46,662 nt of DNA from Tropicimonas sediminicola (GCF_900188335.1 NZ_FZOY01000015.1:1-46662); one strand, 5' to 3'. Positions 36,018 through 45,642 are shown, counted from the stretch's first letter. The notes: generated from the letters alone by a model not told the origin. Made by a program: numbers and translations.

Positions 36018-36917
36018 TCAAGGCCGATTCGGGGCAAGGGCCCTTTGTGCTGCTGCTTCTGCCCTCTGCCGGGCATGCGGCCAGTGCCGCAGGAGCGCCA
36101 CGCCGCCACTCTCGCGCGTCAGCGCGATCGCTGCGGGATCCACATCACCGATCACCCAGCCCGGCCGGTTGAGCAGACCGGCGGCGATGATGCCGCTCGG
36201 CGGGAACGGCCGGTCGGGCGGGCCGAAGAGACCGGCGGCGCCGGTGTTCTCGTCCATGATCTCGCAGCCGGGGACCGGGCCCACGGTCTGGGAAAGCACG
36301 GTAACGCGCTGCCCTTCGAGGGCGCGGGCACGGGCGGCGATGTGCACGCGGCTGTGCCCGGTCAGCGCTTCGGTGCAGGAGGGGATCAGCAGCAGGTCGG
36401 CGGCAAGTGCCTCGGCCTGGGCGGGGAATTCGCTGTCATAGCAGATCAGCACGCCGATCCTGCCGAACTCGGTGTCGAAGGTGGTCAGCGGATCGCCCGG
36501 TTCAAGGTCGGTATTCTGCTCTTCCCAGGGGGTGAGGACCTGCTTGTCCTGCCAGCCCATGCGGCCGTCGGGCGTATGGAACGTCGTCCGGTTTACCAGC
36601 CGACCTCCGGCCCGCGTCGGCAGCGAGCCTCCGAGGATGTGCACGCGGTAGCGCCGCGCGAGGTCTGCATGCAGCGCCGCAAGGGCCGGCGCGGCGTCGG
36701 CGGCTGCCTCGCAGGCCTCTGCCGTGCCGATGACATCCGGGGCGCCGATCAGCGCCGCGTCCATGCCGCCGTATTCCGGGAAGACGAGCAGCTCGGCCCC
36801 GGCGCCTGCGGCCTCGGCCACCCAGCGTTCGAGTTTTGCGGCGAGCGCGTCCATGTCGGGCAGGCGCTCGACGGGATAGGCCGCCGTGGCGACGCGGATC
36901 TTTCGGGCAAGGGTCAT
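36018..36917 (-). CDS. Carbon-nitrogen hydrolase (nitrilase superfamily)
   Basis: 299 residues from ATG 36917; the start follows an overlap with the GNAT gene. The catalytic triad is Glu48 (FPEYGG), Lys125 (DKQVLTPWEE) and Cys159 (LICYDSEFP). Members cleave nitriles, amides or N-carbamoyl groups, so the substrate is open. It forms a pair with the upstream acetyltransferase, as in fused or adjacent GNAT-amidase pairs known elsewhere. Confidence 0.85.
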   Translation of the reverse strand: MTLARKIRVATAAYPVERLPDMDALAAKLERWVAEAAGAGAELLVFPEYGGMDAALIGAPDVIGTAEACEAAADAAPALAALHADLARRYRVHILGGSLPTRAGGRLVNRTTFHTPDGRMGWQDKQVLTPWEEQNTDLEPGDPLTTFDTEFGRIGVLICYDSEFPAQAEALAADLLLIPSCTEALTGHSRVHIAARARALEGQRVTVLSQTVGPVPGCEIMDENTGAAGLFGPPDRPFPPSGIIAAGLLNRPGWVIGDVDPAAIALTRESGGVALLRHWPHARQRAEAAAQRALAPNRP

Positions 36918-37501
36918 AGCTTTCGGGTCCAGACCTGCAGATGTTTCGAGGTTTCGGTGTCCTGGTCCACGTCCTTCCAGCGAAAGCGGGCCATCGCGCC
37001 TGGCACTGGCGCATATCCGCGGGAGCGCCAGAACGGATCGAGCGGGCGGTAGCCGGTCGGGCGGAGCGGATGGTCGGTGGGGCGGATCACGGCGCAGAAG
37101 GCCGAGACCTTGCGGCCGAGTGTCCGGGCGTGGGCTTCGCGCAGGTCGAAGAAGCGATGGCCTATGCCACGGCCGCGATAGTCCGGCAGAAGCACGCTCT
37201 CCGCGCAGTAGAAGACGTCGCTCAGCGCCAGGCCCGCCTCGGCCATCGATGCCGCGAAGTCGTCGGCGTGGTCTTCCATCGGCGCGCCGGTCGCGGCGCC
37301 GACGAGGCGGTCGCCGTCGAAGGCCCCGACCAGAATCGCGCCGGGGCTGTCCGCATAGGTCTCGAGGTAGCGCCGCTCGTAGATGCGGTCGCCGTCGTAG
37401 AGATAGGGGAAGTCCCGGAAAACCCGGATGCGCAGGTCGGCCAGATCGTCGAGCGCGGCGAGCAAGGCCGGGCCGGTCAGCGGGCGCAGCTCCACGCTCA
37501 T
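36914..37501 (-). CDS. GNAT-family N-acetyltransferase
   Basis: 195 residues. The acetyl-CoA loop is LLPDYRGRGIGHRFFDLREA, after the beta strand VFYCAESVL. Its stop overlaps the start of the carbon-nitrogen hydrolase gene, indicating coupled translation. Substrate unknown. Confidence 0.88.
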   Translation of the reverse strand: MSVELRPLTGPALLAALDDLADLRIRVFRDFPYLYDGDRIYERRYLETYADSPGAILVGAFDGDRLVGAATGAPMEDHADDFAASMAEAGLALSDVFYCAESVLLPDYRGRGIGHRFFDLREAHARTLGRKVSAFCAVIRPTDHPLRPTGYRPLDPFWRSRGYAPVPGAMARFRWKDVDQDTETSKHLQVWTRKL

Positions 37502-37962
37502 GCCGTGCCCTGAGAGGTCGGCGGGCCGAAGCGGTCGACCATGCGGTCGATGATCTGGTCGCGGGACTGCCGGTAGCGGGCAAGCTTGGCCTCGCGGGTC
37601 TCGCCAAGGCCGGTCGGGTCCATGATCGGCCAGTATTCCACGTCGAGGTGATAGTACCGGGTGAGTTCCAGCGCCTTGCGCTGGCTGGCCGGAGAGAGCG
37701 CGACGATCAGTTCGAACCCGCCGAGGTCGTCGCCCCAATCCTGCATCTCGTCGAAGCTGCGGGAGCGATGGCGCGACAGCTCCACGTCCATCTCCTGGCA
37801 GACCGCAATGCAGAAGCCGTCGATCTCGAGATCGTTCTTCACGCCGGCGGACTGGATGTAGAAGGAGTGGCCGTAATAGAGCTTGGCGATTCCCTCGGCC
37901 ATCGGCGACCGGACGGCGTTGTGATCGCAGGTAAACAGGACGGAGGCCGGCAAGTCGCCCAT
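37498..37962 (-). CDS. Low-molecular-weight phosphatase/arsenate-reductase-like protein
   Basis: 154 residues. The P-loop C-X5-R is Cys12 to Arg18 (FTCDHNAVRSPMAE), and WPIMDPTG supplies the general-acid Asp. It may be a protein tyrosine phosphatase or an ArsC-type reductase; no resolving cysteine pattern settles it. It is conserved beside hisD and UPF0262 in Rhodobacteraceae. Its stop overlaps the GNAT start. Confidence 0.87.
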   Translation of the reverse strand: MGDLPASVLFTCDHNAVRSPMAEGIAKLYYGHSFYIQSAGVKNDLEIDGFCIAVCQEMDVELSRHRSRSFDEMQDWGDDLGGFELIVALSPASQRKALELTRYYHLDVEYWPIMDPTGLGETREAKLARYRQSRDQIIDRMVDRFGPPTSQGTA

Positions 37963-37965
37963 CCA

Positions 37966-38451
37966 TCAGCCCCCGAAATGCAGCAGGCAGATCAGGGTGA
38001 AAAGGCGGCGCGCGGTGTCTATGTCGACCTCGGCCTTGCCCTCCAGCCGCTCCTGCAGCACCCGGGCGCCTTCGTTGTGAATGCCGCGCCGGGCCATGTC
38101 GATCGCCTCGATCTGGCTGGGCGGCATGGTCTTCACGGCGGAGAAATAGCTCTCGCAGATCTGGAAGTAATCCTTCACGACCTGCCGGAAGGGCCCGAGC
38201 GAAAGGTGGAACTCGCCGACCTTTTGCTTGTCCTCGGTGGCGATGTCGAACACCAGCCGCCGGTCGCGGATCGCCAGCGCCAGCCGGAACGGCCCGGTGG
38301 GCGGAGGGCCGTCATCGCGCGGCGGCAGGGCGAAGCTGTTGTCCTCGAGCAGGTCGAACACGGCGACCTGACGCTCCTGCGCGATCTCCGGAGTCGGCGG
38401 GGCGAGGTGGCTGTCGTCGATCTCGATATGGCAGATGCGGGACGGGCTCAT
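37966..38451 (-). CDS. UPF0262 family protein
   Basis: 161 residues. Recognised from RICHIEIDDSHLAPPTPEIA and the late GRLFTLICLLHF-type end, with ERLEGKAEVDIDTARRLFTL. Function unknown. It overlaps hisD by 4 nt upstream and is followed by the phosphatase within a few bases. Confidence 0.88.
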   Translation of the reverse strand: MSPSRICHIEIDDSHLAPPTPEIAQERQVAVFDLLEDNSFALPPRDDGPPPTGPFRLALAIRDRRLVFDIATEDKQKVGEFHLSLGPFRQVVKDYFQICESYFSAVKTMPPSQIEAIDMARRGIHNEGARVLQERLEGKAEVDIDTARRLFTLICLLHFGG

Positions 38452-39758
38452 GAGGTTTCCTCGTTCAGCCGGTCGAGCCGGGCACGGACGGAGAGGCCAT
38501 GCGCCTCCAGGCTCTCGGATTTCGCAAGGGTCTCGGCCGCAGGGCCGATGGCCGCGAGCGCGCCAGGGCTCATGCGCGCCAGCGTGGTGCGCTTCAGGAA
38601 ATCGAGCACCGAGAGACCACTGGAGAACCGGGCGGATCGCGCCGTGGGCAGAACGTGGTTCGGTCCGCCGACATAGTCGCCGATGGCTTCGGGCGTCCAC
38701 TTGCCGAGGAAGATCGCGCCGGCATGACGGATCTTCGCGGAGAGGGCGTCGGTATCGGCGACGCAGAGCTCGAGGTGTTCGGGCGCAATCCGGTCGGACA
38801 GGGCGGCGGCCTCGTCGAGATCGCGCACCGTGATGACGGCGCCGAAATCGCGCCAGCTCGGCCCCGCGATGGCGCGCCGCTCCAGCGTTTCGAGGCGTTT
38901 CTCGACCGCCTCGGCCACCGCCTGCCCGAAGGCCGCATCCGGCGTGATCAGGATCGACTGGGCGCTCTCGTCATGTTCGGCCTGGCTCAACAGGTCGACG
39001 GCGATCCAGTCGGGATCGTTGTCGGCATCGGCGATCACCAGGATCTCCGACGGGCCGGCGATCATGTCGATCCCGACCTTGCCGAAGACGCGGCGCTTGG
39101 CGGCGGCGACATAGGCATTGCCGGGGCCGGTGATCTTGTCGACCGGTGCGATGGTCTGCGTGCCGTAGGCCAGCGCCGCGATCGCCTGCGCACCGCCGAT
39201 CCGGTAGACCGTATCGACCCCGGCGATGCGCGCGGCCAGCAGAACCAGCGGATTCACGACCCCATCGGGCGTGGGCACGGTGACCACGAGCCGCTCCACC
39301 CCTGCCACGCGGGCGGGGATCGCGTTCATCAGAACGGAGGAGGGGTAGGAGGCGAGCCCGCCCGGCACATAGAGCCCGGCCGCGGCGACCGGAGTCCAGC
39401 GCCAGCCGAGAACGGCGCCCTCCGGGTCGGTCCACTGCGCATCCTCGGGCATCTGGCGGACGTGATAGGCCCGGATGCGCTCGGCGGCCTGTTCGAGCGC
39501 GCGGCGCTCGGCCTCCGGAACGCGGGCGCATTCTGCGTCGATCTCCGCCTCCGAGAAGGCGAGCGTGTCCGGCGTCAGCGCGAGGCGGTCGAAGCGCTCG
39601 GTCAGTTCGGTGACGGATGCGTCGCCGCGCTTGCGTACATCGGCGATGATTGCCGCAACGGCTGCGTCCACATCCGGCGCGTCCTCGCGCTTGGTGGTCA
39701 GGAAGGCGGCGAAACGGCTTTCGAAATCGGTGTCGGCGGTATTCAGGAACTGGGGCAT
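38448..39758 (-). CDS. hisD: Histidinol dehydrogenase
   Basis: 436 residues. It oxidises histidinol to histidine with two NAD. The zinc-binding and catalytic segments are DLLSQAEHDESAQS, APEHLELC and GGPNHVLPT; GPGNAYVAAAKR and GPSEILVIAD are the family signature. Length and motifs are normal. The start at 39758 lies about 67 bp after the DUF2948 stop. Confidence 0.97.
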   Translation of the reverse strand: MPQFLNTADTDFESRFAAFLTTKREDAPDVDAAVAAIIADVRKRGDASVTELTERFDRLALTPDTLAFSEAEIDAECARVPEAERRALEQAAERIRAYHVRQMPEDAQWTDPEGAVLGWRWTPVAAAGLYVPGGLASYPSSVLMNAIPARVAGVERLVVTVPTPDGVVNPLVLLAARIAGVDTVYRIGGAQAIAALAYGTQTIAPVDKITGPGNAYVAAAKRRVFGKVGIDMIAGPSEILVIADADNDPDWIAVDLLSQAEHDESAQSILITPDAAFGQAVAEAVEKRLETLERRAIAGPSWRDFGAVITVRDLDEAAALSDRIAPEHLELCVADTDALSAKIRHAGAIFLGKWTPEAIGDYVGGPNHVLPTARSARFSSGLSVLDFLKRTTLARMSPGALAAIGPAAETLAKSESLEAHGLSVRARLDRLNEETS

Positions 39759-39825
39759 GGGTACTCCTCGTCGTCGACCTGATAGCCTCCACCGGCCCGG
39801 GTCTCAAGCGAGGGATGCGCGGCGC

Positions 39826-40302
39826 TCAGTCGCCGTGGGATGGAGCCTGGCCGGACGGCGCCACATAGGGCCGGGTGACGTCGCGAAGCGTGACATTGAG
39901 GCACTCGACGTCGAGCGCGACCGCGCCGTCGCCCGCCAGCACCAGAACGACCCGGCCGGTGCCGTCCTCGCCCGGCTCGAAAGTGAGCGCCAGGATCGAC
40001 AGGACGGTGTCCTTGTCGTCGCGGTCGATGCCCTGCGTGGCCACCTTGAGCACGTCGTCGACCAGAAGCAGGCTCTGCACCCGCTCGTAGGCCCGACCCC
40101 GGCGTTCCGCTGCGTCGCGGTCTTCCCAGCGGAACCGGTTGATCAGCATGGCAAAGCGCCGGCGGCCGCTCTCCCAGGTCATTTCCGTGATCGGCAGAAC
40201 CGCGTCCTGCACCATGGCGGACAGGACCTGCAGATCCTCGGCATCCGCCGCCGTCAGCGTCACCGCGCGTTCCGCGCCATCCTGGAATGTTGCGTCACTC
40301 AT
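39826..40302 (-). CDS. DUF2948 family protein
   Basis: 158 residues. Begins [20 protein letters not shown] and has [20 protein letters not shown], both typical of DUF2948, conserved between murA and hisD in Rhodobacteraceae. Function unknown. Its start overlaps the murA stop by 8 bp. Confidence 0.88.
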   Translation of the reverse strand: MSDATFQDGAERAVTLTAADAEDLQVLSAMVQDAVLPITEMTWESGRRRFAMLINRFRWEDRDAAERRGRAYERVQSLLLVDDVLKVATQGIDRDDKDTVLSILALTFEPGEDGTGRVVLVLAGDGAVALDVECLNVTLRDVTRPYVAPSGQAPSHGD

Positions 40303-41566
40303 CTTCGCTCACCCGCTCGATATGCGCGCCCACGGCGCTCAGTTTATCCTCGACCCGCTCGTAGCCGCGGTCCAGGTGATAGACCCGGTTGACCACGGTC
40401 TCGCCCTCGGCGCCGAGCGCCGCGAGGATCAGCGAGACGCTGGCGCGCAGATCGGTCGCCATGACCTGGGCGCCCTTGAGCTTGTCGACGCCCGTCACCG
40501 TGGCGGTGCCGCCATGCACGTCGATATGCGCACCCATGCGGATCAGTTCCGGGGCGTGCATGAACCGGTTTTCGAAGATCCGCTCCTCGAGAACGCTCAC
40601 GCCCTCGGCGGTGCACATCACGGCCATCATCTGCGCCTGCAGGTCGGTCGGGAAGCCCGGGAAGATCTCGGTCACGACGTTGACGGCATTCACCCGCCCG
40701 TTGCGGCGCCGCACGATCAGGCCCGTGGGGGTCTCGGTCACGTCGATGCCGCAGGCGTCCAGCTTCTCGCAGAAGGCGCCCAGCAGGTCGATGCGGCCGC
40801 CGATCAGTTCAACCTCGCCGCCCGCAATGGCCGGCGCGAGCATGTAGGTGCCGGTCTCGATCCGGTCGGCCACCACGGGGTGGGTCGCGCCGTGCAGCCG
40901 GTCGACGCCCTGAATCGTAATCGTGTCGGTGCCCTCTCCCTCGATCTCGGCGCCCATCTTGCGCAGGCACTCCACGAGATCGACGATCTCCGGCTCGCGC
41001 GCGGCGTTGCGCAAGACGGTGGTGCCCTTGGCGAGGGTGGCTGCCATCACGGTGTTCTCGGTCGCGCCCACGGAGGCGAAGCGCAACGTGATGTCCGCGC
41101 CCTTCAGTCCGCCCGACGTCTTCGCGTGCAGGTAGCCATCCTTCAGCTCGATCTCGGCGCCCATCGCCTCCAGCGCCGAGACATGAATGTCCATCGGGCG
41201 CGCGCCGATCGAGCAGCCGCCGGGAAGGGACACGACAGCATGGCCATGGCGGGCGAGCAGGGGGCCCAGCACGAGGTTGGAGGCGCGCATCTTGCGGACG
41301 ATGTCGTAGTCGGCGACGTGGTTGTCGGCGTCGTGGCTCGACATCGCGATCACCTTGCCTTCCTGCATCGTCTGCACTTCGGCGCCAAGCGAGCGCAGCA
41401 GCGTGGTCATGGTGCGGATATCGGACAGCCGCGGCGCATTGGTAAGCGTCAGCGGCTCCTCGCTCAGCAGGGTTGCCGGCATCAGCGTCAGGCAGGCGTT
41501 CTTCGCCCCCGAAATGCTGATCTTTCCGTTCAGCGGGCCGTTCCCGCGTACAACGATCTTATCCAT
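40295..41566 (-). CDS. murA: UDP-N-acetylglucosamine 1-carboxyvinyltransferase
   Basis: 423 residues. The first step of peptidoglycan synthesis, adding enolpyruvate to UDP-GlcNAc. Lys22 ([12 protein letters not shown]) and the catalytic Cys118 ([14 protein letters not shown]) are in place, so it should be fosfomycin-sensitive by family knowledge. Start ATG 41566. The stop overlaps DUF2948 and the start overlaps a small basic protein gene. Confidence 0.97.
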   Translation of the reverse strand: MDKIVVRGNGPLNGKISISGAKNACLTLMPATLLSEEPLTLTNAPRLSDIRTMTTLLRSLGAEVQTMQEGKVIAMSSHDADNHVADYDIVRKMRASNLVLGPLLARHGHAVVSLPGGCSIGARPMDIHVSALEAMGAEIELKDGYLHAKTSGGLKGADITLRFASVGATENTVMAATLAKGTTVLRNAAREPEIVDLVECLRKMGAEIEGEGTDTITIQGVDRLHGATHPVVADRIETGTYMLAPAIAGGEVELIGGRIDLLGAFCEKLDACGIDVTETPTGLIVRRRNGRVNAVNVVTEIFPGFPTDLQAQMMAVMCTAEGVSVLEERIFENRFMHAPELIRMGAHIDVHGGTATVTGVDKLKGAQVMATDLRASVSLILAALGAEGETVVNRVYHLDRGYERVEDKLSAVGAHIERVSEDE

Positions 41567-41798
41567 CCTGCCCTGTCTCCCGCCCCGAGTTCGGCCTGTT
41601 GTTCTGTTTCGTGACAGCGCCGGAATCCGCCTCCGCTTCGGGTTGCGACGAGGTGTCCTGAGCCGCCGTCTCCTGTCCGGATCCGGTGGCGCGCACACGC
41701 GCCTGCGCCTTGCGACGTTGCAGATTGGCCTTCAATGCCTGTTTCAAACGCTGGTCCCGATCCGTGCGGGGCCCCGACGTTCCGCTCTTGCTGCCCAT
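41559..41798 (-). CDS. Small basic protein upstream of murA
   Basis: 79 residues. [20 protein letters not shown] then [17 protein letters not shown] is strongly basic, followed by a Gln/Glu/Ser-rich tail. I recall similar small proteins next to murA in Rhodobacteraceae; the function is unknown. It overlaps murA by 8 bp. Confidence 0.7.
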   Translation of the reverse strand: MGSKSGTSGPRTDRDQRLKQALKANLQRRKAQARVRATGSGQETAAQDTSSQPEAEADSGAVTKQNNRPNSGRETGQDG

Positions 41799-41930
41799 GG
41801 GGCGCAAATACGCGAGCACACCAGTCAGGTCCAGCCTCCTGTCGGCCCTCGGCGGTCTTATCCCGCGCATTTCGCGAGAATCTGCTTGCGCTCCCCGTCT
41901 CGCCCTGTATATCCCCGCCCACGCTTCGGC

Positions 41931-42005
41931 GCCGCAGTAGCTCAGTGGTAGAGCGCACCCTTGGTAAGGGTGAGGTCGGGAGTTCAATCCTCCCCTGCGG
42001 CACCA
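41931..42005 (+). tRNA. tRNA-Thr (GGT)
   Basis: The sequence GCCGCAGTAGCTCAG...CCCTTGGTAAGGG...CTGCGGCACCA folds as a normal tRNA with paired acceptor arms, anticodon GGT and encoded CCA. It marks the right end of the core block; a sparse accessory region follows. Confidence 0.96.
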
Positions 42006-42754
42006 TAAAATTCATATAGTTAAGACTTGAGCGCCGCGCCGCCGGGGTTGGCTATATCCCACCGGTATCCCACGAGCTCGATCTGATTTGGGCAATATCT
42101 CGTCTTCGGAAATGGTCAATTGCCCCCCACCCCGGGGCCAAGGAGACCCCGGGCGGCGGCAGAGGCCGAGCCATACACAGCCGACCCCTCCAAAATTTTT
42201 TCGAATTTTTTTCGACGGCGCGGCAACCCCTAGCCCGATGCGCGGCAACGGAACTCAGTCGTCGCCCGCTCCCAGAACGCCAAACATCCTTCCTCCGGAT
42301 CAAGCGACCCAACAGCGTCTCTGCCTCCGTCTTGTCGGGCAGCCGTAGGACCGGAAAGAGCGGATTGCAGAGACTTTCAGCGTTGCGGTTAGGTAAGGGG
42401 TGCCGTCGCGCCAACTCCTAGCCACAAACCGCTCCTGTGTCCTCCAAGGGAGCGCCGACACACCGCAGTGCTGATCCCGCCAGGCAGTCAAGGTTCCGGT
42501 CCTTAGGCGGAAGGAAATTGCAGCTTCAGTACCGCCCGAACCGGCGACGACGACAAGTAGGCCTCCTAGGCGGGTACTTTGCCGACTTTGGAGACATCTG
42601 ACCGTTTTGATCAGATGTCGGCTTCCTCAGAACGGCACACGAATCCGACCATCGCACCCAAGGTCCGAAGTGGGTAAGGAAATCCGGCGTCACCGTTGAC
42701 CAAAGGTCATGCTATGCTGTCATCCATTCATTCGACGCATTCGCAGGAGTTATT
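42006..42754. other. Gene-free ~750 bp after tRNA-Thr
   Basis: No supported coding region. AT-rich homopolymer runs occur near 42190-42215 (AAAATTTTTT, AATTTTTTT). A dispersed imperfect palindrome with a 9-bp perfect stem lies at 42577-42625. It ends at the SMR-type gene. Confidence 0.45.
42577..42625. repeat. Dispersed imperfect-palindrome repeat, copy 1
   Basis: Shares the order GCCGAC / TGGAGACATCTGA / CAGATGTC with the copies at 43103 and 44361. The arms GACATCTGA (42593-42601) and TCAGATGTC (42611-42619) are perfectly complementary. Confidence 0.6.
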
Positions 42755-43084
42755 ATGTTCGGCATCGAGGTCGTCAGCAGCAAGACAGCACTCGCGATAG
42801 TGGCGGCCATTGGCTACGCGCTGGCGACGCTGTTGATGAAGCTGACAGCGGAAAGCGCCACCCTCCTGCTCATCGCCGCCATTGGCGTCGTTCTGGCCGT
42901 CACTGTAACCTCCGAGATTTTCCTTCTACGGCAGGTGGACCTGGGCATGGCCTACATCGCGATCATCGCAACCGAGACGCTTTTGGTTCTGGGCATAACG
43001 TTCATCATCGGCGAACCATTGACACCGAAAGAAATGATCGGAGGCGCTCTGGTGATCACTGGCGCAGCGATGGTCAGCTTTTAG
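42755..43084 (+). CDS. Small EamA/SMR-type four-helix membrane protein
   Basis: 109 residues with four hydrophobic helices. GYALATLLMKLTAESATLL and the end EPLTPKEMIGGALVITGAAM match SMR/half-EamA proteins; helix 1 lacks the membrane Glu typical of multidrug SMR pumps, so drug efflux is not assured. An AGGAG site stands 6 bp before the ATG. Confidence 0.75.
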   Translation: MFGIEVVSSKTALAIVAAIGYALATLLMKLTAESATLLLIAAIGVVLAVTVTSEIFLLRQVDLGMAYIAIIATETLLVLGITFIIGEPLTPKEMIGGALVITGAAMVSF

Positions 43085-43102
43085 TATTGTGCCATGAAGT
43101 CG

Positions 43103-43151
43103 GCAGCTTTGCCGACATGGCGGTCATCTGATGGTTTTCGCCGGATGTCAG
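43103..43151. repeat. Dispersed imperfect-palindrome repeat, copy 2
   Basis: GCAGCTTTGCCGACATGGCGGTCATCTGA-type sequence, followed by CCGGATGTC. It lies just after the SMR-type gene stop. Confidence 0.55.
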
Positions 43152-43288
43152 TAACCTGACATCTAGCTGTCGGTCGGCACTCTCACTACGCGTCGCCTCT
43201 TGCGATAACGGATGTCCCGGCTGGACTACCTCAATCCAAACCGAATTCTGTGATATGCTTGCGAAGTGAAGAAAGAAGGGAGGCATCG

Positions 43289-43462
43289 ATGACGAAGGTT
43301 CTGAGGTGCGGAAATCTAATGCCGGGTTGCGACTACGAAGCGCGCGGTGAGACGGAGGAAGACATCCTGAAAGCCGCGGCGGCACATGCGAAGGAAGTCC
43401 ACGGCCTGGACGTCACGCCTGAACTGGTCGAGCAGGTAAAGGGTCAAATCGAGGAAGAGTAG
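43289..43462 (+). CDS. DUF1059 small protein
   Basis: 57 residues from ATG 43289, with GGGAGG 5 bp upstream. KVLRCGNLMPGCDYEARGET and AAHAKEVHGLDVTPELVEQV match DUF1059, including its two conserved cysteines. Function unknown. Confidence 0.85.
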   Translation: MTKVLRCGNLMPGCDYEARGETEEDILKAAAAHAKEVHGLDVTPELVEQVKGQIEEE

Positions 43463-43599
43463 CGCGACGCGAAGCGTGCCGATCCCGACCGCTCGTTGGC
43501 TCGTCGACTGCTTCGCCGACGTTGCGGATGAATGACTGAATGGCTCGGATGTCCGCTCTTTCGTTCTCGCTCATCGATCCGGCGAAAAGATCGTCGGCT

Positions 43600-44178
43600 C
43601 TAGTTCTGCGACGCACGGAGTATGATTGCATCCCATCCGAACCGCCCGTTGCCTTCCCCGTCGTCAGAGACGCTCAGATCCAGAACATGCTGCCCAGCTT
43701 CCAGTTTCCCGAGCTTGAGATCGTAAGCACCAAACTCGGAGTGTTCGTATGTCCGTGGCTCCATCATGGATTTGGTCACCAGTACCACTTCGCCGTCGTC
43801 CAGTTGCACAGCGATGGTTTCTGCCCCCGCCCGAACCAACCTTAGTGTCACGTCATCTTGCGCTTTTCCGAGGCTGAATGAAATCTGGGCGTGTTCGACA
43901 GCGGTGTCATGCCATTCCCCCCTCCCGGATGCCGCATGAAGGTGGGAGGGAAACGGCTTCGAGTGACAATCCAAACCAATAGAACAGGCGTGAATGTCCA
44001 CTTCGCCCCAGCCTGTCCCACGATAGCCGGATCTGCTGTTGTCTTCCTTGCCCAATGTGAAAATGACACCATTGGTGTCTGGACCTACAACTGGAAGATC
44101 TGCGGCCAAAGTCCCGTTCGAGCACACGACAACTGAAAAGATCGTGGCGGTAATCTGGAAGAAGATCGACATGTGCAT
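43600..44178 (-). CDS. Secreted protein of unknown function
   Basis: 192 residues from ATG 44178, placed after an AGGGGG site. A signal peptide (IFFQITATIFSVVVCSNGTLA) predicts export. The rest is beta-rich, with RGTGWGEVDIHACS, VEHAQISFSLGK and an end of GRFGWDAIILRA, recalling carbohydrate-binding or beta-sandwich folds, but I do not recognise a family. Confidence 0.6.
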   Translation of the reverse strand: MHMSIFFQITATIFSVVVCSNGTLAADLPVVGPDTNGVIFTLGKEDNSRSGYRGTGWGEVDIHACSIGLDCHSKPFPSHLHAASGRGEWHDTAVEHAQISFSLGKAQDDVTLRLVRAGAETIAVQLDDGEVVLVTKSMMEPRTYEHSEFGAYDLKLGKLEAGQHVLDLSVSDDGEGNGRFGWDAIILRASQN

Positions 44179-44360
44179 ATCCGCCCCCTTTCGATGGATG
44201 TACCAGCTGACCACCGATGGAATTCTACCTTCGCCAGTTCAGTCCCGAAATGATCGGCGTCAAAGGGAGACAAGGCGAACACAGCCCAGAGCCCACCGAA
44301 TGACGGCTTGCGCATTCAACTGACCATCGCGTCAGTTTGGGCGCTCGTCGTGACAAACCC

Positions 44361-44409
44361 GGCAGCTAGGCCGACCATGGAGACATCTGAGTAAAATGAC
44401 CAGATGACC
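44361..44409. repeat. Dispersed imperfect-palindrome repeat, copy 3
   Basis: GGCAGCTAGGCCGACCATGG then AGACATCTGA, with CAGATG near its end. The same order of blocks as copies 1 and 2. Confidence 0.55.
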
Positions 44410-44443
44410 GCTCTGAATTCTGACCTTTCTCCGTGTTGCCAAG

Positions 44444-45124
44444 CTAGTTGTGGTTCGCTTCGACCCGCTGCAACGCTTCTAGAGTCGCATCGGACGCGAT
44501 ATCGGCAGAAAGACCGGCGCTCACGAGCCATGCGGCGTGTGCCCCCACGACGCGTAGCGGGAATTTCGAAATGCCAAGCGCCTTGCAGATATAGAAACGG
44601 TGGTTGCCGGACCCAGACTTGTGGAGCGTGCCATCGGGGCCGACCAGTGCAGTGGATTCATAGCCAGTGAAATCTGGTTTGAAGCCATAGTCTAAGATGC
44701 TCGAGACGAGGTCACGCGCGTATCCCTGTAGGAATGCCACGATATCGTCCTCACACAGCATCTCGATTTCTTTGTGCCGAGCGATGCCATCCTTTTTGAG
44801 TTCGTCCATGAGCATCTCGTACCACAGCGTTTCTCGCACATTGCCAGAATGGTGAACAAACTCAGCAATCCGCTGGTAACGCTTCGTCGAAATGATTGCA
44901 GTCGGTGATCCAAAGGAGTTGGCTGGGATGCAAAACGGTTCGCGATGCTTGAACCATGGACGGGCGAGATCTGAAACGGAGGGATGCAAATACTTTCTCA
45001 ACTGCCGGATCTTGCGCTTTCCCACAGGCCACTTGGTCCCGATGGTGGTGTCGATCCGGGAAGGATCGATCCAGAGAACGGCCTTTTCTCCTGCATATCG
45101 GGCGAAGGCTTTCTGAGTCGTCAT
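44444..45124 (-). CDS. Unknown protein with ParB/sulfiredoxin-like GNHR segment
   Basis: 226 residues. The segment HKSGSGNHRFYICKALGISK followed by PLRVVGAHAAWL resembles the DGHHR-type core of ParB/sulfiredoxin-like domains found in single-gene proteins of variable function. The N-terminus (AVLWIDPSRIDTTIG) has no match. There is no membrane segment. Role unknown; the low GC feel and isolated position suggest an acquired gene (inference). Confidence 0.6.
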   Translation of the reverse strand: MTTQKAFARYAGEKAVLWIDPSRIDTTIGTKWPVGKRKIRQLRKYLHPSVSDLARPWFKHREPFCIPANSFGSPTAIISTKRYQRIAEFVHHSGNVRETLWYEMLMDELKKDGIARHKEIEMLCEDDIVAFLQGYARDLVSSILDYGFKPDFTGYESTALVGPDGTLHKSGSGNHRFYICKALGISKFPLRVVGAHAAWLVSAGLSADIASDATLEALQRVEANHN

Positions 45125-45642
45125 TCAAGCCGAGACCTCGCGGTCCAAATCGAGGTGAAATTCGAAGAGCGAGAGTAGTACGCCAAAACGGACATTGTCT
45201 AGAACAGCCCAGCGTCCGCTCAGCGCAGGAAGCTGTCGCAGCCAGCACGCATGCTTCGACTGTGCTGCTTCCAAGCTGACCTACTTCCAAACGTGAAGTC
45301 GGCTCGCAGAAGGGTCAGTTGATCTGCTTGCGTCGCGTCGATACCGGTCGGTTGTTGCAGCCGAAGCAATCAGCTGGGGCACTGCAACGTTCGCATTCGT
45401 TTTGTCGTGGGCAGGCCGGCAGCTCTGCCCAGCATTGCCTGGTCGGCGTATGATCGTTCTTGGCCAACAAGGGGCCGACCCGCCTCAAAGCGGTGGGGCC
45501 ACATTTGGGCGAATTACGGCGTCTTCCCGCACGCTGGGGTAGTCAAGGGGCTGATCGGTAGACATCGCGTCACAATCCGATATTTGGGCGGGTAGGCAGC
45601 GAACGGATTGCAGTGAGAGGGTCATTTGACCCCTTCGGCCCT
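45125..45642. other. Gene-free ~520 bp
   Basis: No supported gene. It contains a palindrome GGGTCA-TT-TGACCC at 45619-45632, just before the end of the DUF5681 gene on the other strand. Otherwise only short unsupported frames. Confidence 0.4.

Noticed and set aside
36018-37607. A 529-codon version of the carbon-nitrogen hydrolase
   Set aside because: The added N-terminal part is Arg/Pro-rich shadow of the GNAT gene; the true start is at 36917.
42190-42216. AT-rich runs after tRNA-Thr as a Rho-independent terminator
   Set aside because: There is no stable GC stem directly before the T-runs and the distance from the tRNA is about 185 bp.
42696-42718. TTGACC and TATGCT as a promoter for the SMR-type gene
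   Set aside because: The hexamers are only 11 bp apart, too close for a sigma-70 promoter.
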